This document shows, one piece after another, positions 52,490 through 57,459 of a stretch of DNA of 57,459 nt. The translations under genes and the position numbers were made by a program. Numbering within the stretch: the stretch's first letter is position 1; each line of letters begins with the position of its first letter. The stretch spans positions 16,036 through 73,494 of the forward strand of contig JAKFUU010000023.1 of the NCBI GenBank assembly GCA_021732525.1, given 5' to 3'. Origin of the DNA: Sphingomonadaceae bacterium (GTDB taxonomy: Bacteria; Pseudomonadota; Alphaproteobacteria; Sphingomonadales; Sphingomonadaceae). Below the pieces are notes generated by a model. It was not told the DNA's origin. It saw nothing but the letters and a program-made list of their open reading frames with translations, and ran no database searches.

Positions 52490-53440
52490 CTAATTATCCA
52501 AACTTGCCAGGCTGATCGGAAATTGCCGCGAACAAAATTCGCAATTCACCGTGATATCGCCGTCATCTTGCGCCATTTCTGCGCGTTCACCCGCAGGAAA
52601 TTGGGCAATCACATCGCGAATATGCGCTGGATCGCATCGGCAACCCTTGGTGACCGGCGCGCTATTTTGAATGATCACTTGGCTTTCTTCATGAAACAAG
52701 CGCCAGACAATGTCTTCGAGCGGCAAATCCGGGTCGATCAGCTCCGTATCTTTGATGCTGCTTGCCATAATCGCGACATGTTCCCATTCGGGATGGTCGA
52801 GCCGGACATGCAGCCTTTCGCGCCCTTCTTCGCCGTCGGCAAGATGTTGCACCAACATACCGCCAGCAATGCAGCGCGGCCCATCTGCGCCGCCGACATG
52901 GCCAATGGCAACGCGGATCAAGGTTGGGATCTGTTCGGACTGGACAAAATAATGCTCGGCGGCTTGCGCCAGACTGTCCCCTTCGAGCGGGACGATGCCT
53001 TGATACCGCCCGCCGCCTTGTTCCTGCGGCGCTTGCCGGTCAAAGGTAATCGCCAAATAGCCCTTGCCGAATAAGGCGGTCAGGCTGGCGTCCACCGGAA
53101 CCTGCGCCAATTTTGCCGCCTCATGCCGGACATAACCGCGCAGCGCGCCATCCTTATAATCACAAACCAGCAGGTCAATCGCGCCGTCTTTGGTCTGCGC
53201 CTGCATCGTCAGCTGTCCTTCGGCATTCTTGAGCGATACACCCAGCAACGCGGCAAGCACCAGCGCCTCGGCCAATATCCGTTCGGCCACCGGCGGATAT
53301 TGATGCGCGGATAATATTTCACCCAGCACCGAACCAAGCCGGATAATCCGCCCCCTTGCGCTGCGCGCGGGTATCGCAAAACGCAGCGGCTGATCGAATA
53401 ATGTTACCGATTGCTGCGCCATAATCGCGGGGTTTGTCAT
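52490..53440 (-). CDS. hslO: Redox-regulated chaperone Hsp33
   Basis: 316 residues from the ATG at 53440, set by RBS AGGAG 7 nt upstream; the frame continues 105 codons further upstream but that part has no protein character. The C-terminal zinc switch is GCRCDPAHI (CxC) plus NCEFCSRQF (CxxC). The core has GRIIRLGSVLGEILSAHQYP and ALRGYVRHEA. Oxidative stress forms disulfides, releases zinc and turns it into an ATP-independent holdase. Divergent from the small membrane protein gene. Confidence 0.94.
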   Translation of the reverse strand: MTNPAIMAQQSVTLFDQPLRFAIPARSARGRIIRLGSVLGEILSAHQYPPVAERILAEALVLAALLGVSLKNAEGQLTMQAQTKDGAIDLLVCDYKDGALRGYVRHEAAKLAQVPVDASLTALFGKGYLAITFDRQAPQEQGGGRYQGIVPLEGDSLAQAAEHYFVQSEQIPTLIRVAIGHVGGADGPRCIAGGMLVQHLADGEEGRERLHVRLDHPEWEHVAIMASSIKDTELIDPDLPLEDIVWRLFHEESQVIIQNSAPVTKGCRCDPAHIRDVIAQFPAGERAEMAQDDGDITVNCEFCSRQFPISLASLDN

Positions 53441-53506
53441 CGCCTTGCTCCTATTCACCTTGCGCCTTGTTTGAATAATAGCATAAAGAAGGCAACGGAA
53501 AAAAAT

Positions 53507-53800
53507 ATGACGAATCCCTCCCCGCTCGATGATCCCGATTATGCGCAATTTGCCTGGACCCGATATTGGCGGTTGATGCGGTGGATGACCGCCTTTACCT
53601 TGCTGGTAACCGCCGCCGTGCTGGTCAGCTTTTGGATGAAATATGGCTGGGTTTCGGTGCATTTTTATATTGCCACGGCGGGCGCTATTGTCGCGTCGAT
53701 TATGTTGACGGCGGCTTTGATGGGGCTGGTTTTCCTGTCCAGCGGAACCGGGCATGACGAATCGATTGACGATCCTTTCAAAGATGAGGCTGACCGATGA
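53507..53800 (+). CDS. Small two-helix membrane protein
   Basis: 97 residues from the ATG at 53507. Two membrane helices (LMRWMTAFTLLVTAAVLVSF and FYIATAGAIVASIMLTAALM) are flanked by an acidic N-terminus and an acidic tail (GHDESIDDPFKDEADR). No catalytic motif. Its stop overlaps the thioesterase start (ATGA), so the two are coupled. Function unknown. Confidence 0.78.
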   Translation: MTNPSPLDDPDYAQFAWTRYWRLMRWMTAFTLLVTAAVLVSFWMKYGWVSVHFYIATAGAIVASIMLTAALMGLVFLSSGTGHDESIDDPFKDEADR

Positions 53801-54192
53801 GTGATGAAATCCGCAATTTGCCGCAGCGCAGCGACCCGATCTTGCGGGTGGTGCCCGGCCCCGCCGATATCAATGCCAATGGCCATATATTCGGCGGCTG
53901 GGTATTGGGCGTTATGGATCAGGCGGGCGGAATCGTCGCGGGCCGTGTATCGCGCGGCCCCTGCGCCACCGTTGCGATTGAAACAATGGAGTTTATCGCG
54001 CCAATTTTGCTGCGCGATATTATCTCGGTCTATGCATCCTTGGAACGCAAAGGCCGCACATCGATGAGCATCTATATCGAAGTTATCGCCACCCGCGCCC
54101 GCGGCCAACAAGAAGTTAAGGTGACCGAGGGGCGTTTTACTTTTGTTGCGCTCGATGAAAATCACAAGCCCCGGCCCCTGCCTGATCTATAA
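53797..54192 (+). CDS. Acyl-CoA thioesterase, YciA-like hot-dog fold
   Basis: 131 residues. The hot-dog pattern is DINANGHIFGGWVLGVMDQAG, followed by TVAIETMEFIAPILLRDIIS and YASLERKGRTSMSIYIEVIA. YciA-type enzymes hydrolyse a broad range of acyl-CoA esters as hexamers. It starts inside the stop of the preceding membrane protein gene. Confidence 0.9.
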   Translation: MSDEIRNLPQRSDPILRVVPGPADINANGHIFGGWVLGVMDQAGGIVAGRVSRGPCATVAIETMEFIAPILLRDIISVYASLERKGRTSMSIYIEVIATRARGQQEVKVTEGRFTFVALDENHKPRPLPDL

Positions 54193-54297
54193 TCCCCGCT
54201 TGATCGATAATGCGCCCTTTACCGCACCGGCTCCGCAGCCGATAGGGGGCGGATGGCGGCGCGCTGTCACCTCCCCGTTGATTTGGACGAAAAGACC

Positions 54298-56430
54298 ATG
54301 ATGATTGCACGCTTTTTCTGGTTTTTCCTCTGGTTAATCGCGGCCTATGCGCCCGCCGCTGCGCAGTTTCCCGGCGCGGCGCTGAATGTGCCCGCCACGT
54401 TGGAGGCGGAAACCCGGAACCCGGCGCCGGGCGGCATCGTGACGCTGGCCTTTGTCATGCGGCCCAAACCTGGCTGGCACGGCTATTGGCAAAATGGCGG
54501 CGATGCCGGGGTCGGTATGCAGCTGGATTGGAATCTGCCCGCCGGGGTGAGCGCGGGCGAATTGCGCTACCCGGTGCCGGGCCGGCTGATCATCGCCGGG
54601 TTGATGAATTATGTTTATGAACGGCCTTACACATTGCTGGTGGATTTGAAGATTGATGCCTCGGTTGCGCCGGGCACCGCCTTGCCGGTGCGGGTGCGCG
54701 GCGATTGGCTTGCCTGCACCGACGAAATTTGTGTGCCCGAAGGCAACGATCTCGCGGTTAATTTGGTTGCGGGCGGCGGGGTGGTTGATGCCGGCGCGCG
54801 CGCGCGGTTTGATGGTTACCGCGCGGCGCTGCCCGTGCCGATCGACCAAAAGGGCCGCTATCAGATTGATGGCACATCGATCCGCCTCGCCATTCCTTTT
54901 CCGGCGGCGGCCAGCGTCGATAGACCTTATTTTTATGCGGCCACCGAAAAGCTGCTTGCCTATGCCAAACCGCAGGCCGCTTGGCGGCGGGGCGATATGC
55001 TGATCATAACCGCCAGCGCCGACGAATTTTCGCTTCCCGATTTTAACGGCGGGGCGGTTCGCGGCCTGATCGAATATTCCGATGGCCGGGGAATTTTGGT
55101 TACGGCGCAAATGGGCGCGGTGCCTCCGGCGGGCGCAGCACAGGGCGATAAGCTTATTTTCCGCAGCGATGAACCGGGCGGAGCGCAGGAGCGGGAGCAA
55201 GGCCGGGCGCAAGGCGCGGCGGCGGGCACCGGCCCGCTGGGTTTCCTGGGCATATTGGCATTGGCGCTGCTCGGCGGATTGATCCTCAATCTGATGCCCT
55301 GCGTCTTTCCGATACTCGGATTAAAGGCCTTGTCGCTGGCCAAAATGGGCGGGGATGAGGCGGCGGCAAAGCGCGATGCGATCGCTTATAGCGCGGGCAT
55401 TATCCTGGTTTGCATCGCTCTGGGCGCGATCATGCTGATGCTGCGCGCGGCGGGCGAACAAGTGGGCTGGGCATTTCAATTGCAGGAACCGCGCATCGTC
55501 CTTCTCCTGCTGCTGTTGATGGCCGCGGTGACGATAAATTTATGGGGCGGCTTCGAATTGGGCAGCATCGGCGTGGGCGGCGATCTGGTCCAAAAAAAGG
55601 GCGTGGCCGGGGCTTTTTGGACCGGCGCTTTGGCGGCTTTGGTGGCCACCCCCTGCACCGGGCCTTTCATGGCGGTGGCGCTGGGCGCGGCATTATTGTT
55701 GCCGGCCATTCCGGCGTTGACGCTGTTTGCCGGATTGGGGCTGGGGCTTGCGCTGCCCTATCTGGCCATCGCCTTCATTCCTGCGCTGCGCCGGCTTATG
55801 CCAAAGCCCGGACCGTGGCTGGAAAAATTCCGCCGTTTCATGGGAATTCCGATGGCGCTCACCGCCGCCGCATTATTGTGGCTATTATGGCGCTTATCGG
55901 GGCAGACCGGGTTGCTGATTGGCATGGCGGCTGCTTTGATTTTGACCGGGCTGCTGCTTGCCTATGGCCGGTTGCAACATCGGCGCAGCGGCATGCCGGT
56001 ATTATTCGCCATGGCCACCGCCGGCCTGGCATTGCTGGCGGTGGTTACCTTGCCGAGAGATCCGGTTGCCCCGGCCACACAAAGCAGCGGCATTTTGGCC
56101 AGCGAGGCTTATTCGGAAAATTTGCTGGCCCGCTATCGGCGCGCGGGGCATCCGGTCTTTGTCTATTTCACCGCCGATTGGTGCGTTACCTGCAAAGTGA
56201 ATGAGGCAGCAGCGCTGGACCGGGAAGACACCGCCAAAGCCTTTGAACAAGGCGGCGTGAAAATATTGACCGGCGATTTCACCCGCGCCGACCCCGCGAT
56301 AGCGCGCGTGCTGACCCAATATGGCAGGCCGGGGGTGCCGCTCTATCTCTATTTCGCCCCCGGCAAAGAGGCCGAGATATTGCCGCAAATATTAACCGCC
56401 GAGATGGTGCAAAATCTGGCGCGGAAATAG
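54298..56430 (+). CDS. DsbD/ScsB-like thiol-disulfide reductase
   Basis: About 710 residues from the ATG at 54298. A signal peptide is followed by a DsbD-alpha-like periplasmic domain with a Cys pair (GDWLACTDEICVPEGN). Eight membrane helices follow, with the transfer cysteines in NLMPCVFPILGLKALSLAKM and ATPCTGPFMAVALG. A C-terminal thioredoxin domain has CVTC in YFTADWCVTCKVNEAAALD. Electrons pass from cytosolic thioredoxin to the periplasm. The large N-terminal domain is more like ScsB (copper-tolerance) than E. coli DsbD. It lies 105 bp after the thioesterase gene. Confidence 0.9.
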   Translation: MMIARFFWFFLWLIAAYAPAAAQFPGAALNVPATLEAETRNPAPGGIVTLAFVMRPKPGWHGYWQNGGDAGVGMQLDWNLPAGVSAGELRYPVPGRLIIAGLMNYVYERPYTLLVDLKIDASVAPGTALPVRVRGDWLACTDEICVPEGNDLAVNLVAGGGVVDAGARARFDGYRAALPVPIDQKGRYQIDGTSIRLAIPFPAAASVDRPYFYAATEKLLAYAKPQAAWRRGDMLIITASADEFSLPDFNGGAVRGLIEYSDGRGILVTAQMGAVPPAGAAQGDKLIFRSDEPGGAQEREQGRAQGAAAGTGPLGFLGILALALLGGLILNLMPCVFPILGLKALSLAKMGGDEAAAKRDAIAYSAGIILVCIALGAIMLMLRAAGEQVGWAFQLQEPRIVLLLLLLMAAVTINLWGGFELGSIGVGGDLVQKKGVAGAFWTGALAALVATPCTGPFMAVALGAALLLPAIPALTLFAGLGLGLALPYLAIAFIPALRRLMPKPGPWLEKFRRFMGIPMALTAAALLWLLWRLSGQTGLLIGMAAALILTGLLLAYGRLQHRRSGMPVLFAMATAGLALLAVVTLPRDPVAPATQSSGILASEAYSENLLARYRRAGHPVFVYFTADWCVTCKVNEAAALDREDTAKAFEQGGVKILTGDFTRADPAIARVLTQYGRPGVPLYLYFAPGKEAEILPQILTAEMVQNLARK

Positions 56431-56516
56431 CGAATTTGCCGTGTATTAATCCGCGGTGACAATGCCGCATTCGTGTCAACATGACCACACCCTTTAGGAT
56501 TCGGCCCGCCTGCCGC

Positions 56517-56559
56517 CTAGACCCTGTTCGTTTTTGATGGAATCAAAAACCGGGTCTAG
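56517..56559. repeat. 43-bp perfect inverted repeat upstream of infC
   Basis: CTAGACCC (56517-56524) pairs with GGGTCTAG (56552-56559), and inside it GTTTTTGAT pairs with ATCAAAAAC around GGA. An intervening 5-nt and 1-nt bulge is the only interruption. It lies between the DsbD-like gene and infC. It could end the upstream transcript or be an interspersed repeat; the following DNA is only moderately T-rich. Confidence 0.75.
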
Positions 56560-56685
56560 TTTGCCTGTTTTCCGCGATTTCCCAGCCGTTGGGTGTTTCC
56601 ACCTCACTCGAAATCGCTTTAAAGCGCTTTATTTTCCGCGCGTTTCTCGTTATCGAGCCAAATTAAATACCTAACAGGAGTTACG

Positions 56686-57234
56686 ATTATCGCTGTTCCC
56701 AATACCCGGCGCGGGCCAACACCACCTGTAAAAGGCGGACCGCGTCACAATCATTTCATCACCGCCGAAAAAGTTCGGGTGATCGATGACGATGGAGAAA
56801 ATCTTGGTGTGCTCTACACCGGCGAAGCAATAGAGCAGGCGGCCGCCGTTGGCCTTGATCTGGTGGAAGTGTCGCCCAACGCCGATCCGCCGGTTTGCAA
56901 ATTTTTGGATTTTGGAAAATACCGGTTCGAGGCGCAGAAAAAAGCCAATGCCGCGCGCAAATCGCAAAAAACCCAAGAAATTAAAGAAATAAAAATGCGC
57001 CCCAATATCGACACGCATGATTATGCGGTGAAGATGAAAAAGGTGAACCAATTTATCGAACATGGCGACAAGGTGAAAATCACCCTGCGCTTTCGCGGGC
57101 GCGAATTGGCGCACCAACAATTGGGCATGGCCTTGCTACAACGGGTTCAGGAGGATACCGGCGCAACCGCAAAGGTAGAGGCGCATCCCCGGATAGAGGG
57201 CCGGCAAATGCTGATGGTCTTGTCGCCAAAATAA
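56686..57234 (+). CDS. infC: Translation initiation factor IF-3
   Basis: 182 residues with an ATT start at 56686, 5 nt after AGGAG at 56676-56680 (ATC at 56689 is the alternative). Between that point and the first ATG/GTG the frame clearly encodes IF-3 ([20 protein letters not shown]), so the start cannot be at GTG 56779. Later motifs [34 protein letters not shown] and [17 protein letters not shown] are diagnostic. A non-canonical start lets IF-3 limit its own synthesis, as known in E. coli. The usual rpmI-rplT neighbours are 26 kb away on the other strand. Confidence 0.96.
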   Translation: MIAVPNTRRGPTPPVKGGPRHNHFITAEKVRVIDDDGENLGVLYTGEAIEQAAAVGLDLVEVSPNADPPVCKFLDFGKYRFEAQKKANAARKSQKTQEIKEIKMRPNIDTHDYAVKMKKVNQFIEHGDKVKITLRFRGRELAHQQLGMALLQRVQEDTGATAKVEAHPRIEGRQMLMVLSPK

Positions 57235-57241
57235 TAGCAGC

Positions 57242-57459
57242 TTAGGTCACCGACTCATTATGTTTGATCCAGATTCGGATTGAGGCGAGTTGGACGGAGG
57301 CGAGGAAGTTGTCATCCCGTTTGTCGTATCGGGTTGCAATGGCGCGGAAGTGCTTTAGTTTGTTAAAGAACCTCTCGACCAAGTTGCGATATTTATAAAG
57401 AAAGTGGCTGAACGCGGGTTTGACTTTGCGGCCCGGCATGGCGCGGATATTGGCCCAAG
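57242..57459 (-). mobile_element. IS5-family transposase, C-terminal part (cut by window edge)
   Basis: On the minus strand the frame from the right edge reads WANIRAMPGRKVKPAFSHFL, then NLVERFFNKLKHFRAIATRY and DKRDDNFLASVQLASIRIWI. The N(L/V)ERxFNKLKxFRxIATRYDK pattern is the final Glu-containing block of the IS5-family DDE transposase. The stop TAA is at 57242-57244, only 7 bp after the infC stop, so the insertion end lies almost directly behind infC. The N-terminal part and the other IS end are outside the window. Confidence 0.9.

Noticed and set aside
53441-53755. 105-codon upstream extension of Hsp33
   Set aside because: It overlaps the divergent small membrane protein gene, lacks protein character, and a good RBS precedes the ATG at 53440.
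56779-57234. infC starting at the GTG at 56779
   Set aside because: The in-frame sequence upstream encodes conserved IF-3 residues back to an ATT with a good RBS.

Overview
The window looks like chromosomal DNA of an alphaproteobacterium, most likely order Sphingomonadales (a Sphingopyxis/Sphingorhabdus-like organism). The basis is gene-family flavour (cyclophilin-type periplasmic isomerase, S24 repressor with two tiny coupled genes, N4-adsorption-like glycosyltransferase with a barrel partner, DUF3617, RNase E ending in GWWQR), the moderately GC-rich codon use and the abundant short palindromic repeats. The genus is an inference; there is no 16S gene here.

Region 1 (1-14.4 kb) is a type I secretion and adhesin locus. 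It holds the 3' two thirds or less of a giant repeat adhesin (its start lies outside the window), then an OmpA-like protein, a TolC-like outer-membrane channel with a long Ala/Pro-rich leader, a LapB-type ABC exporter, a SleB-type cell-wall hydrolase and an HlyD-type adaptor. All six point the same way with gaps under 40 bp or ATGA overlaps. A LapG-like cysteine protease gene converges on the adaptor and overlaps it. The set suggests a surface adhesin held in the outer membrane and releasable by periplasmic proteolysis, although no LapD-like receptor is in view.

Region 2 (14.5-24.7 kb) holds tRNA-Ser(GGA), a periplasmic peptidyl-prolyl isomerase, pyrD, gamma-glutamyltransferase, an acyl-CoA ligase, a TlyA-type rRNA methyltransferase, a lipoprotein and sppA. 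The 595-bp gap before sppA carries an 18-codon ORF with a 15-nt Shine-Dalgarno match to the 16S 3' end, followed by a compact structured RNA ending in a T tract.

Region 3 (24.9-32.7 kb, minus strand) is a translation and nucleotide block: prs, hisN-like, rpmI, rplT, pheS, pheT and prfC, with palindromic repeats in several gaps. Region 4 (32.9-43.7 kb) holds an AI-2E-family membrane protein coupled to nadE, an M48 protease with a DsbA-like protein, RNase E, an AMIN-domain amidase and a metallo-beta-lactamase-fold hydrolase.

Region 5 (43.7-52.3 kb) is more accessory. It has an S24 repressor facing two coupled small genes across two 14-bp palindromes spaced 20 bp apart; a five-gene minus-strand set (LuxR-type membrane regulator, small helical protein, four-helix membrane protein, NfrB-like glycosyltransferase, outer-membrane barrel) that looks like a surface-glycan or N4-receptor-like module; nhaA; a TonB-C-like protein; and a second tiny ORF behind two strong hairpins. 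Region 6 (52.5-57.5 kb) holds hslO (Hsp33), a small membrane protein, an acyl-CoA thioesterase, a DsbD/ScsB-like protein, infC starting with ATT, and the tail of an IS5-family transposase a few bases after infC.

Strongest leads: the 22.37-22.58 kb leader/structured RNA, the 51.7-51.9 kb structured tiny ORF, the S24 operator module, the minimal NfrAB-like locus, and the wall hydrolase built into the secretion operon. All product names rest on motif reading, not on searches.
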